Positions 45,725-57,069 of a stretch of 64,000 nucleotides of DNA are shown piece by piece. The position numbers and the translations under genes are program-made. Location: the NCBI GenBank assembly GCA_025504975.1, contig JANUWI010000002.1, positions 2,852,001 through 2,916,000 on the forward strand, in the 5' to 3' direction. The number at the start of each line of letters is the position of its first letter. The first letter of the stretch is position 1. The notes below the pieces were generated by a model. The model was not told the origin of the DNA and ran no database searches. It saw nothing but the letters and a program-made list of their open reading frames with translations. Source of the DNA: Plenodomus lindquistii (taxonomy: Eukaryota; Ascomycota; Dothideomycetes; Pleosporales; Leptosphaeriaceae).

Positions 45725-48700
45725 ATGTCACAAACCGTCACCCTTACGCGGAAGCTTGCCGTAGCGGCCGACGATAATGAAATCTTTACCATCGATGAGC
45801 TCATCAAGCGACGAGCTGCAGAGATGGGGGAGTCGACTTTGATCGGCTATCCGAAAGAAGATGTCGCAGATTTCGAAGAGCATTCCGCTCGAGCGCTGGA
45901 TCGCTATGCGGACGCTGCGGCGGAACTGTTACAACGCAAAGGCCTCAAATCGGTAGTAAGTTGAACTCCTCGATGCTCGGTGTGCTTTCTTCTCGATACT
46001 CACGATATGTAGGACTCAAATTTGGACCAAGCTCCCGTCGTTGGTATCTTAGCGCAGTCTGGGCTGCACGTGATCATGACTACTCTCGGACTGAGTCGGC
46101 TGGGATATGCTGTACTCTTGCTCTCGCCGCGACTCGCTAGTCCAGCAATCAGTCGCCTATTAGACCTTTCGAATTGCAGCTCGATTCTCACGACCTCGGG
46201 TTTCCACCCTGTGTTGTCTGAAGTGCAGAAAGAGCGCCCAGTAGACGTCATCGACCTATTGGTCCATAGCGATTACTGCAACCTGGATGCACCAAAGTTT
46301 GTGCGAAAGTACGATCCTGTCAAGGAGCGACGGAAACACTCCATCATCATACACTCTTCGGGATCGACTGGACTACCGAAGCCTATCTTCCTGACTCATT
46401 TGAGCTGCATCGCAGCGTTCCAAGCCAATCTTGATCGACGAGCGCTTATCACATCTCCCTTCTTCCACAGTCATTGCTTCTACGAGACATTCCGGTCGAT
46501 ATACTCTGGGAAGCCAATATACTACTGCAATTATGCGCTGCCGCTCACAAAGCGCAGCGTCATGGCGATGCTCGAGCGTTCAAAGCCGGATCTTTTCCAC
46601 TGCGTTCCATACGTCTTGAAGCTTCTCGCAGAATCGGATGATGGTATCGCTGCTCTTGCCAAGGTCGACTTCGTCATCTTTGCCGGAAGTGCATGCCCAG
46701 ATGACCTCGGAGACAAGCTCGTCAGACAGGGTGTCAACCTGAATGCCAACTATGGAGCCACCGAGACCAGTCGACTCATGACTTCAGCACGACCTGCAGG
46801 CGACCTGGCATGGAACTATCTCCGCATTTTGCCTCAGGTGCAACAATATGTCCTCATGGACGAGATTGCGCCCAAGATCTACGAATGCGTAGCGCTCGAT
46901 GGCCTTCGGTCAAAGAGCACCATCAATTCCGACAACCCTCCGCGATCTTTCCGCACAAGAGACTTGTTTACCCCACACCCAACACGACCTGGTCTCTGGA
47001 AGTACGTATCACGTCTTGACGACAGATTTACATTAGTCAATGGCGAAAAGGTGCTCCCAGTTCCGATTGAAGGCCGCATTCGACAAGAATCCACAGTAAA
47101 GGAGGCCATTGTTTTCGGGGATGGGAAGACCGTTCCCGGTGTTCTCATCATTAAGGATGACCGTGCTGCACACATCCCTGACAACCAGTTCCTGGAGGAG
47201 ATCTGGCCCGCGGTTGAGGATGCAAACTCTCGTGCCGAAAGCTTCTCGCAAATACCCAAAGAACTTGTCGTGATTCTACCAGCCGGCACAGTGTATCCGG
47301 CAACTGATAAGGGCACCTTCATCCGTGGTCTCTCATATACGCAATTCAAGTCTGAGATTGAGACCGCGTACTCCCAATTCGAGACTGAGGAGGAAGGCGG
47401 TACACTTGCTCTCGAAGGCCAGGAGCTGGAGGCACATCTGATGCAGCGATTTCAGGAACATACTGGAGTTGCGCTAGAGTCTGTGGAGTCTGACTTCTTT
47501 GCTTTCGGCATCGACAGTCTCCAGTGCATCAAGATGTGGAACTTGATCAAAAAGGAAATCGACCTTGGCGGTCGGCAATCCGAGCTTGGTCAGAACATTC
47601 TCTATGAGACTGGTAGCGTGAGGACACTTGCTGCTCACCTTGTTGGCCTACGCACAGGCAGCGCAGACGTCGCTAAGGACCAACGTCGGGTCATGGCTGA
47701 TCTCATTGAGAAATACTCCAGTTTCCCATCCTTTCAGCCAACCATTGGCAAACAGTCCGAGGGTGAAGTCGTCGTAAGTCAAGCCGTCCCTGAGCATGTA
47801 TACCCGTGTTTACCATTCTGTAGCTACTCACTGGCGCCACCGGGGGTCTGGGAGCTCATCTTCTCGCCCAACTCGTCGCAAAGCCCAATGTTTCTGCTGT
47901 CTGGAATCTGGTGCGAGCCTCATCAGACAAGGTTGCACTTCAAAGAGTGATGGAGAGTCTCGAGAAGCGCAGCATCACGATACCATCTGAACAACAACAC
48001 AAGATCGTCGCACTTTGCGCAGATCTGAGTCAACCCGACTTCGGGCTCGGAGCCGACAAGATCTCACAGCTACGATCTAGCCTTACAGCTGCGATCCACA
48101 GCGCATGGGCTGTCAACTTCAACATTTCCGTTTCGAGCTTCGAAGCGCAACACATCAAGGCCGTCCACAACCTCATCTCGTTCTGCCAATCGACGGAGTC
48201 ACAAGATCCAGCACGATTCTTCTTCTGCTCATCAGTGTCGGCAGCAGCCGCTACTCCCCGCCCAGGATCCGTGGCAGAGAAGATCGTCGCGGACCCTACC
48301 CACGTACAAGGCACCGGATACGCACAGTCGAAATTCGTCGCTGAACACATCACCTGCAATGCGATGAGGAACGCTGGTGCGGCTTCGCGGGTCCTCAGAG
48401 TTGGCCAACTCATCGGCGACACCAAAGCAGGAGATTGGAACACAACTGAAGGAATTCCGCTCATGATCCAGACCGCCGTCACCCTTGGCGCATTGCCCGC
48501 ATTGAACGAAGAAATGAGCTGGCTGCCAGTTGACGTTGCCGCGAGCATCATTCTCGATGTAGCTCTCGCAGAGCAAGACGCTTCGACGGACCCAGAGCGA
48601 GTATACCACGTGCTCAACCCCCATCGTTTCCACTGGACACGCGAGATGTTGCCCGCGTTACGCGACGCCGGGTTGAAGTTCGAAATTCTGCCGACCGATC

Positions 48701-48945
48701 AGTGGATGGACAGGCTGCGAACATCAGATCAGGATCCTGTAAAGAATCCACCGATTAAACTGCTGGATTGGTTCGAGGGCAAGTATGGGCGCAAGTCGTC
48801 GCCTGCGAAGCAAGGCATCTTGGAGTATTTGACGACGGAAACGGAGGCACGAAGCGAGAGCTTAAGGACGGTGCCCAGTGTTACGGATAGGAAGTTTGTA
48901 CGCATGATGATAGATCGTTTGAAGGGTCACTGGGAGGGAGCTTGA
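45725..48945 (+). CDS. NRPS-like enzyme: adenylation, carrier and thioester-reductase domains
   Basis: Exons 45725-45955, 46013-47773 and 47824-48945 with introns of 57 and 50 nt give 1037 aa. The adenylation domain (about 15-540) has the core loop SSGSTGLPKP (near 190), NANYGATETS and the lid region VNGEKVLPVPIE. A single carrier domain (about 545-625) has FFAFGIDSLQ with the phosphopantetheine Ser at about 579. The C-terminal NAD(P)-binding reductase domain (about 660-1037) has LTGATGGLGAHLL and the catalytic YAQSK (about 829-833). No condensation domain exists, so it should activate one carboxylic acid, load it as a thioester and release it as an aldehyde or alcohol. Related fungal enzymes reduce aryl or amino acids. 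The adjacent divergent permease could carry the substrate or product. The product is unknown. Confidence 0.93.
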
Positions 48946-49188
48946 TTAGCGCATAGATTTCAGTAAATGGGGGTTGACATTCAGTAATCGTAGGAACTAA
49001 ATTCACTTAGCATCAAGCAACTTCTCGCATGAGCAGCGATCAATACGTCGTTCTTCGTAGGTCCACCAAGTACAGATGCGATGACGTCGAATTGCCTGGG
49101 ATAATTCGTACCGTATTCCAGCTAATGAATCCGTTCCTAATGCCTGAATCCCCCAAGAGTTCTCCAAATGTACACCCATAAATTCTTC

Positions 49189-51080
49189 TCAAAGGCGATC
49201 ATGAACTTGCGGTCGCCAGCCGTCATTAGAGCGGAGTGAAGGGTCTGAGCGATCCCATCGTTGATGGCCCTGGTTCTGATCCCTCGATTCTGCCCGGGGA
49301 AGATTACCAAGTTGTGTGAATTGTATGGAGGGAGGTGGTCCAAAGAACGACGACAATGGAGGGCCATATTGGGCAGAACTCAGACGGATTGGGGTTGGCG
49401 AAGGAATGAATTGATGGCGGGGACTGTATGGATGCATCAGACGTGGGCCAGTTGGGATGCCTGATCCAGGACCCACATGCTGCGTCTGCGATGCAGCCTG
49501 GTGGCGCTTGGAAGGAGGCTCAGGTACGGATGTTTCTGTGTTTGAGCGCGGACGCTTTGGGTTACGATAAGGTTCTTTCGCAGCCGCTCCCTTCTCTTGC
49601 TTCTGGTCCATAAGCGCATCCCCATCGCCGGTAACCGCTGGTGTTGTGCCAGTGGTCATACAAATACCCTGATCATTAGTTGGCCCAGCTGAAGATGGCT
49701 CCTTCGATCTGTCATCTGCTTCTCGCACTGCGCGACGCACTTCGGCTTTGGAGATGCCCATTCGGAACATCTCGCCTACCATATCCTGGATCGCGAGGAA
49801 GGGGAACGTTAGCACATGACGGAGAGGCAACTCGACGTCTAGTTGGACATGTTCCGCATCGAGATTGACGCGCAACTGTGGCTTCCGCTTCTCGCGCTCT
49901 TTGCTCTCAGCTTCTTCAAAACGCGAGGACCCAATTCGCAGACCGGTCTTCTCGAATTCACCATTGTCCTGCCATTCCCTCAGAGCATTCCTATCGAGAT
50001 TCTGAGGCCCGAATGGCCTGAGTGGTTGTCGAAGAGCTCGATATAGTGCCTGCACGTGCAAGACGTTGAGCTCTAGCTTTGGACTGAATGTGGTCAGGTT
50101 TTCAATGTACCATTGCAAGCATTTAGTGAGACACCGAGCATCAAGACCTGTTGGAAGATGTTGCAGTCCCCGGATCAAATCGTTGAAAGTTGGCACGATG
50201 AACCCTCCACGGCCCTGGTCAACACATTGTCCATGGACAAGGCCGTCCGTATACAGCTCACGCGTTGACTTGCCCTTGTAGCCTATGGTCTTGAAATCTG
50301 GAATCGTGCCCTTGACAGCATCGCGCTGGTAGTTGTTCATCTGAGCGCCTGTGGTCTTGTGGGTTGGAGGTCCTCGGAAGAAATCCTACAGTCATGTTAA
50401 ATTGTCTGGCAAATATTGTCTTGAGACTACACATATACCTGTATTGCCATTATATCTCCACCTCGGTAATCATTCGCGGTCAAGCGCAGCATGACGCCTT
50501 TCCAGCGAACGTGGTGTGGATAGTATGCTAGTATCTCTTTGGCCGAGAGTGGTACGCCAGGCGGAAATATTGCATCGACTGGTATCGCGTCAGTATACCA
50601 GTGGTACCTGGTCCCGAGCTCGGGTACCACTTTGTCAAAGCTGCGAAGAGTCGCGCGAATCTTCCTCATGTCAAAATCTTGGGTCTCATCCGTCCAAACA
50701 CGCTGGAAAAGAGCAGATTCATGCCCGGTCTCGATAGGAATCGGCCCTTGGAGACCTTCGATCGTGGTGGCTGGGCACACAGGTGTCAGTGGAAGCGAAG
50801 GAAGTACGTCCTTGTTGCTGCCTCGAAGAGACGCAACAGAGTTGGCGGAGTCTTGGATGGCCGAGGCCTTTGAAGCGTGTGCTGCGTCTTCAATGACTTT
50901 CCTCAATAGCTCGATACGGTCGCCTGTAAGCCGGAGGTGCACTATCAAGCTGAATACTTCGTACTGCGGCTCGTCATGCTTTTATGAGCCATCCTCCAGG
51001 CGATAGCGAGTTACAGATTGCACTGTCTTTCTTCGCAACACATGACGAGCAAGTGTATCGCTTGTTTGAGTGGGCGCCAT
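49189..51080 (-). CDS. Uncharacterised nuclear-looking protein
   Basis: Exons 51080-51015, 50963-50439 and 50385-49189 give 595 aa. The first intron (50964-51014, GTAACT...GCAG) removes an in-frame TAA at 50984-50982, and the second is 50386-50438. A predicted folded N-terminal half (about 20-350) includes HVRWKGVMLRLTANDYRGGD, GFIVPTFNDLIRGLQHLP and TFSPKLELNVLHVQALYRAL. It is followed by a short helix (QDMVGEMFRMGISKAEVRRA) and a long disordered tail rich in Pro, Gln, Arg and Ser with basic patches (RNPKRPRSN, PPSKRHQ) that look like nuclear localisation signals. I do not recognise a family. The tail suggests a chromatin- or RNA-linked role, but that is inference. Confidence 0.75.
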
Positions 51081-52071
51081 GTTGAGGATCCAAGGCTTGC
51101 GAAATGTGTGCGAGCGGCGGAGCGGAGGGAGCGGTCAGTGTAAACTATCTTGAGTTGAGGGCGGGTCAGTGTGAGCAAATGTAAAGAGCGAAGTCTCGGA
51201 GCTGTGGTCTATGAGGGAGTGGGTCGTGTGGGTGAAAGTGAGTGTACGCAAACGCCGGTCGCGCTAATGTGGAAGTGAGTGCTGCTCCGGGCTGCAAGGT
51301 GAAAGGGCACCCATGTGATCCATCTTTACAGGTAGAAACCCCCGCCAGGGCGCGGAGCTGTCCCTATGCCTGGACCTCGTTGCTATATCATATCTGCCAT
51401 AGCTGAGCGAGTGCTACCAGTGATTGAGAACCTTATCAATTTCACGAGCTGACGTAGAAAAGCCGTCTTCGAAAAGCGGATCCTTCTCATAATCCATTGT
51501 GTAGGTCTTAGGCGATGCATTCTCTAGTTCGTTCAAGGTCAGGTTCAGGTGTAGAAGTCCTGTACCAGCTGCATCGCATTGTCAGGTGCATGCGTCGCAG
51601 CAGCCAGACTGCTGCAAGCATGAACAGACAACATAAGTACAGGCGTATTTGGCTGTGTGAGGCCCAGATTCAATTCGTTCGGCTGTCGTGCATGGCCGAA
51701 TGGAAAGTATGTGCGAGGTTGTTGCAGGCCACGGCAAGGGCGTAGAACCGGTGTGGGCCCAGGTCTTTTGGCAGGCTACATGCGTGATGTCCCAGGACAA
51801 ACATTGCGCTCAGATACGATTGAGCTTCAGCAGTGTCGCGTCGTTGTACGCACAGATGTCGAGATGCGTCGTGATGCGGATAATCGCGGAGGCGTTTTAG
51901 TCACGTGACTGACTGTATCATCTCCACTTGACGCTGTATAACCGAGGCGCGTCCGTCCGTTTCGATGATGACGATCAAGATATCCGCAACACAGCCAGAC
52001 CTTTCATCTCACAACTCGTGCGGCTTTTTTGTACAACCAACGTACCTCGATTGAAACACTCACGTGCCAGC
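51081..52071. other. Divergent intergenic region of 1 kb
   Basis: Lies between the uncharacterised protein and the GlcG/HbpS gene, transcribed apart, and presumably holds both promoters. Short overlapping frames at 51515-51908 have no signature. Confidence 0.5.
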
Positions 52072-52518
52072 ATGACTACTAAGTCCGTCCCGGTGTTAAC
52101 CCTCGAAGGAGCGCGCATCGCGCTCTCCGCAGCAGAGGCGCGTGCCAAAGAGATCAAAGTACCGATGAACATTGCAGTCTTGGACAACGCCTGCCATCTC
52201 ATTGCATTCGCTCGCATGGAGGGCGCAAAATTCACTTCGATCAACATCGCAATCGACAAAGCCTACACTGCGGCTGGCCATCGTGCACCCACGAGCATCT
52301 ACAAAGAGGCAGTCTGGCCCGGCGGTCCTGCATTCGGTATCAACCATAGCAATGGTGGAAGATTTATGACGGTGGCAGGCGGCGTTCCTATATTAAGAGA
52401 TGGCGTCGTGGTTGGCGCAATCGGTTGTAGCACGGGGACCCCAGCACAGGACGAGGATGTCGCTAAGAAGGGCGTGGAGGCTGTCGAGAAGACGTTCGGT
52501 GTCAAAGCGAAGCTATGA
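52072..52518 (+). CDS. GlcG/HbpS-family (DUF336) protein
   Basis: A single exon of 148 aa from ATG 52072. The whole length is one GlcG/HbpS domain: ALSAAEARAKEIKVPMNIAV, then LDNACHLIAFARMEGA, SINIAIDKAYTAAGHRAPTS, a Gly-rich loop (WPGGPAFGINHSNGG) and GGVPILRDGVVVGAIGCSTG with TPAQDEDVAKKGVEAVE at the end. The family forms small oligomers; bacterial members include the heme-binding sensor HbpS, and others lie beside glycolate or corrinoid genes, but the fungal role is unknown. Size and motif order fit fully. No intron or targeting signal was seen. Confidence 0.9.
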   Translation: MTTKSVPVLTLEGARIALSAAEARAKEIKVPMNIAVLDNACHLIAFARMEGAKFTSINIAIDKAYTAAGHRAPTSIYKEAVWPGGPAFGINHSNGGRFMTVAGGVPILRDGVVVGAIGCSTGTPAQDEDVAKKGVEAVEKTFGVKAKL

Positions 52519-53428
52519 GGCGCCCAGACACCGATGATCGGGGATCGAACTGATACCATTGACGGGATTGCTATAGCGTATTCATGCTGAGAAGTTTCTT
52601 CGCGCTCTCTGGTGATGATTGGTTCATGATATCCGTTTCGCAGTCCGGGTAAAGTGGTCTCCCCTTGCCTGTTGTAATTGCGATTCACGTCAGCCTAATA
52701 AGGAAAGCATCCTCTTCTGCCTTCTCACCTAGTACTTCATGGTATGACACGAGGTCAGCCACGCCGACGATCCTACCGCCGCATATCATGACGCGATAAC
52801 ACGGCAACGTGCATTCGTGCATTTCCTCAGTCCTGTAACAATATCATCTCTGAACGTCCTACAAACCATCACATCTCCCTACACCATGTCGAAGCCGAGG
52901 CATTAGTTCACTGTATTTCCATACGAATTAGCAGCTATAGCTCTGCATGTTGCACTCCAATTCAAACGAAGAACGCATGCAACTCAAGTTTTCGTGTTTT
53001 TATCAGAAAACATGGCCCACTTCAGGCGCTCCGCTTACTGACCACAGCAGACTTCAGCTGCACTAAGTGTCAGCCGCAAAAGCAGGGTCGGCAGTTGGTT
53101 TTTCCAAAAGTGGTAGCTCGTCCTGCACAAGTCAGAGTAAACACAATGGTGGCTGTCTATGCAGCAATTGGGTGTCAGCATTGCTTCACTCGCTCCCCGT
53201 CAAATCCGCCCACATATCATGTATGTTCCATGAACGTCATGGCAGGTTGTAGTCTTGGCGGGGGGGGGACGGGTATGCGGGTACAGCATAATTCCTCTAG
53301 CGGCCTCATGATACTATTTCAGGAACCGTCAACGGAGGGCCTAATTGGGGGGCTGGAGCTATATTTATGAACACAATTCCTGACAGTAACGCAACATTGT
53401 GCTTGTTGATTAACACAACTCCACGACT
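52519..53428. other. Intergenic, no gene recognised; promoter of the GH71 gene
   Basis: About 900 bp. A G8 run lies at 53260-53268 and a TATATTTA-like element at about 53359. Nothing else was supported. Confidence 0.5.
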
Positions 53429-54938
53429 ATGCGTTGCTTCGCGAGTATAGCCTTAGGGCTCTTCGCGGCCGTTAGCGGTGCGGCACCAAACATGCCTTTG
53501 GAAGAACGGCAGACAACAAATCGATATGTCTTTGCGCACTTCATGGTAAGTCCATCATTACTTCATTCAAGCATTCTCTGATCGGTCAGATGGGCATCGT
53601 CGGCAACAGACAGAGCGCAGACGCATACGATGCCGATTTCTCGCTCGGCAAAGCAGCCGGCATCGACGCCTTTGCGCTCAACATGGGACCTGACGTAACG
53701 AACGAACAACTCAACTTCGCATATGAGAGTGCGAACCGTAACGGTATCAAAGTCTTCATCTCGTTCGACTTTAATGGTGGTCTTTTCTCAATCAGCAACC
53801 CAGCGGCCGTCGGTGAACGTATCGCTGCTTTCAAGGATAGGCCAGCTCAACTCGTGGTAGATGGAAAGCCATTCTTTTCCACTTTCACTGGCCCAGGCCT
53901 GAATGTTGCTGCCGTCGAAGCCGCCGCAGGTACTGACATATTCTTCCTTCCCAACTGGTACCCAGGCAACGATCAGACCGGCGCCGATGGATTCTTTAAT
54001 TGGATGGGATGGTACAGCAATAACAATAACGGTCCTGGCACCATTCCACCAAGCAATGGGGATGCAGCGTATGTGGAATGGCTTGGATCCAAGGCACGTT
54101 ACATGGCCCCCGTCTCCCCCTGGTTCTCTACACACTACGGCAACTGGGTGTCATACCGTAAGATATATCGCTTTCTGCTCAGTTTACCGAAGACTAACCC
54201 CAATCAGCCAAGAATTGGGTGTTTCAGAGCAATGACCTATGGTTCACACGTTGGAATGAGATCTTGACGCTTGGGCCTCGTTTTATTGAAATCGTTACAT
54301 GGAATGACTACGGAGAGTCAGCCTACGTAGGCCCACTTGGAGGTCAACACTACGATGATGGGCACAGCAAATGGGTCAATGACATGCCCCACGGGGGATG
54401 GCTTGAGATGGCCAAGCCTTACATCGCAGCATTCAAATCAGGTGGTACTGCCCCAATCATCAGCGAGGAGAAGCTAGTCTATTGGTACCGTCCTACTCCA
54501 AAAGATGTCACTTGCAGCGGTGACGCGATTGGTAAGCCCGATGGTGCGGAGCTGATGACCGACGAAGTCTTCATTGTTGCGCTTCTCAAGTCTGCCGGAA
54601 CAGTTGTTGCCTCTTCCGGTTCAAACAGCAAGACTTTCGACGCACCCGCCGGCGCCAGTCTTCACAAATTGTCCATGGGCCTCGGAGCCCAGAAGTTTGC
54701 ACTCCGGCGCGGGAACACCGAGGTCATGTCGGCTACTTCTCTTCGTGACATCGTCGACACTTGCGCTTGCGGCATCTATAACTTTAATGCTTACGTCGGC
54801 ACGGTCCCTGCGGCGTCACCGGATGTGCTCGTCGATAATGCAGCCATCACGTCGAGCGTTCCCGCTGGCTACGTATGCGAGCCAACGCCATCTCTTCCCA
54901 TCCGTGCAGCAGCGGCTAAAGTCACGGGCGCTACATAA
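53429..54938 (+). CDS. Secreted GH71 alpha-1,3-glucanase (mutanase type)
   Basis: Exons 53429-53545, 53590-54157 and 54208-54938, introns 44 and 50 nt, total 471 aa. A signal peptide (MRCFASIALGLFAAVSGAA) is followed by RYVFAHFM-MGIVGNRQ, the typical start of glycoside hydrolase family 71. Other family blocks are GIDAFALNMGPD, VFISFDFNGG, FFLPNWYPG, NWMGWYSNNN, and WVFQSNDLWFTRWNEIL across intron 2, then FIEIVTWNDYGES with conserved acidic residues. The C-terminal 150 residues are a beta-rich accessory part with PTPKDVTCSGDAIGKPDGAE. GH71 enzymes cut alpha-1,3-glucan of fungal cell walls or bacterial mutan. The presence of all blocks suggests an active secreted enzyme. Confidence 0.93.
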
Positions 54939-56361
54939 TGTAGGATGGGGACTTGGCACAAGTCATCAAGAGTAAAGATTAGATTTGATCTCAACAGAAG
55001 TACTGTGACTGCTACAGCTGCAGAATGTACTTCAGTATCTATGATGTGCATGGCGCCCTCACTGTTGACCTATGCAAATCCTCCAGACACAAAAAGTGAA
55101 TTCGCGTACTTCCTCTGTTACTAATAACAAGCCCGAGCAAACGGCGCAGCGGTTCGGTCAATGAACCTTCTTGTCAACTATGGAGTGTCCGACCTGCCGC
55201 ATGGTACTGAGCCCTGATGTAGCTAAAGAAAGAAGGCTACATATTGAAGGTACAAGACAGAGCTTGCTATGCAGAATTGTATCATACAAACGCATAATAA
55301 AAAGGAGAATAGCACCCCGCTGCAGTTCCTCGGTACATGAATACACTGTGTCGACCGCAGTCAGACCGAAACCGAGTTTCCTGGTTGTCGGTCTTGGTCT
55401 GAGGGTAACGGCCGCCCAAAACGGCGCAAGGGCCAAGAGTTAAGCATCACAGCTCGCAGACCCCCACGCATGCAGTCATAATGGTATTTGCTTTGTCTGA
55501 GGCCACTTTTGCGAAAATACGTCACAAGGCTCTCACTACAGTAGACTTGAGATGGAGTTGTAAGTCTACCGGAGCTGTCGCAACAGCAGAGTGTACGTTT
55601 ACAGAAGATTCTTTCTTCGCAGTTAGCGCGTACACAGTGCATGTAGCTAACGTGACGAGCTCACTGCGACGCTATATGACTGGGGGCGGATGAAGCCGTT
55701 GACATGCTTAGCTCGGCGCACGGCCAACTTTCTCTCGAAGCGATCCCCAATTCAGAGCAATCTGACCGCTCTCTCTATCCCACGTAGCATCTCTTCACCA
55801 CCCAGTGCTAGACACAAGAGTGGATCTACCCACCTTCTTCACACATACACACCGACATGCGTTCTCTGCACACAGATGCTATACATCTTGGTCTTACGAC
55901 CTGATTGAAACACCCCCCCTACACTACTTTATGCAAAATGCGAGTTACAGCGGTCACACAGTGGAGACGACGATCATCTACGACCATTGTCGTTTAGTCT
56001 GTATCACAGCCTGGAATTTGAGACACACCGACCAATCATGGCCGACATGAGCGGTCCGATTGGCCGGATTTAGGGGATGTTTGCGTGCATCAGTAACCGT
56101 GCGAGGAGCGCAAGGCGTTACTCGCGGCAGTGCTATCGCTCATCTTGCCGTCAGCAACAACAGCTGTTGTCAGGCCCCAATGTCGCCTGATTGCACATAT
56201 TCCACGGGTGCCCGCGCAAAGTCTTTGGGACACGTTACCACTTCGCATCCATATTCGATCTGTTATCCCATACTGGCTGGAATCCCATCAAACCACTGTA
56301 AGCGACTGAAGTCGACCGAAAATTGAGCGTCCGGCCGCCCGCTCCGGCCTTATCAATCAAA
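54939..56361. other. Intergenic, 1.4 kb, no gene recognised
   Basis: Short frames (for example 55171-55443) have no domain. A possible core promoter for the next gene lies within the final 100 bp. Confidence 0.5.
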
Positions 56362-57069
56362 ATGTCCGGAGTTATGGTCGTGTGGGCGAATTTACCAGAG
56401 AGATCCGTGGATTGGTACGCGGACGAATACTTGCCTGTACAGGCCGCCATACACTCAAAACACTTGCTTCACTGCGAACTCACAGATAGTGGATTTGGAC
56501 CAGATCCGATAGGACATCTAGATGCGCCCTGGGAATTAATGACTGTCTATGAGGTCGCGGACATCAAAAAGATGACTGAAAGTACATACGACAAACAGTA
56601 TCATCCTCCGGAACTTATGGAAGGAGCCCGTTTTGACGTAAGGACCTATCGAGAGCTTTATCGGTGGGGAGGTGAACAGTGGGACGGGGGTAAGACGCAA
56701 GTTCAACATCCCTACGTAAAAACTGACATATTAGACATAGATCGAATTGTGAGCGTGTGCGCGATGGAGTGGCGCGTCTCGGAAGAGGAGGAAGCCGACG
56801 TATTGAAGTACTACAGTGAAGAGCTTGCGCCCTTGATATGCGAGTCCGAAGACGTCTTGCGCTACCGGCTCTTTAAGGTCTACAATGGATCAGTCCTTGA
56901 AGGTGATCAAGTTGTCACACAAGATAAAGATGCGTTGCCTTCGTACTTTACAATGGTCGAATTCGAGTCTGACGAGTGGCCTTGGGACAAAATTCTGGAA
57001 CTTTCGGAAACGCCCAACTGGCGGAAATACTTTGAACCACGGGAAATTGTCGTGAGTATCATTGAATGA
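56362..57069 (+). CDS. Dimeric alpha/beta-barrel-like protein, uncharacterised
   Basis: A single exon of 235 aa from ATG 56362. The N-terminal part MVVWANLPERSVDWYADEYL followed by PVQAAIHSKHLLHCELTDSG resembles one EthD/dimeric alpha-beta barrel unit: strand, helix with WY.dEYlP, then strand. A second unit appears at about 135-230: VSVCAMEWRVSEEEEADVLK, DVLRYRLFKVYNG, then PSYFTMVEFESDEWPW. Two such halves in tandem make a complete barrel. Members include small monooxygenase-like and EthD-type proteins; no catalytic residues can be assigned. No signal peptide was seen. The assignment is fold-level and tentative. Confidence 0.65.
   Translation: MSGVMVVWANLPERSVDWYADEYLPVQAAIHSKHLLHCELTDSGFGPDPIGHLDAPWELMTVYEVADIKKMTESTYDKQYHPPELMEGARFDVRTYRELYRWGGEQWDGGKTQVQHPYVKTDILDIDRIVSVCAMEWRVSEEEEADVLKYYSEELAPLICESEDVLRYRLFKVYNGSVLEGDQVVTQDKDALPSYFTMVEFESDEWPWDKILELSETPNWRKYFEPREIVVSIIE

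Noticed and set aside
50982..50984. In-frame TAA near the start of the uncharacterised gene, first read as a nonsense mutation.
   Set aside because: A 51-nt intron with GTAACT and GCAG ends (50964-51014) removes it in phase 0 and leaves a smooth reading frame, so the gene is called intact.
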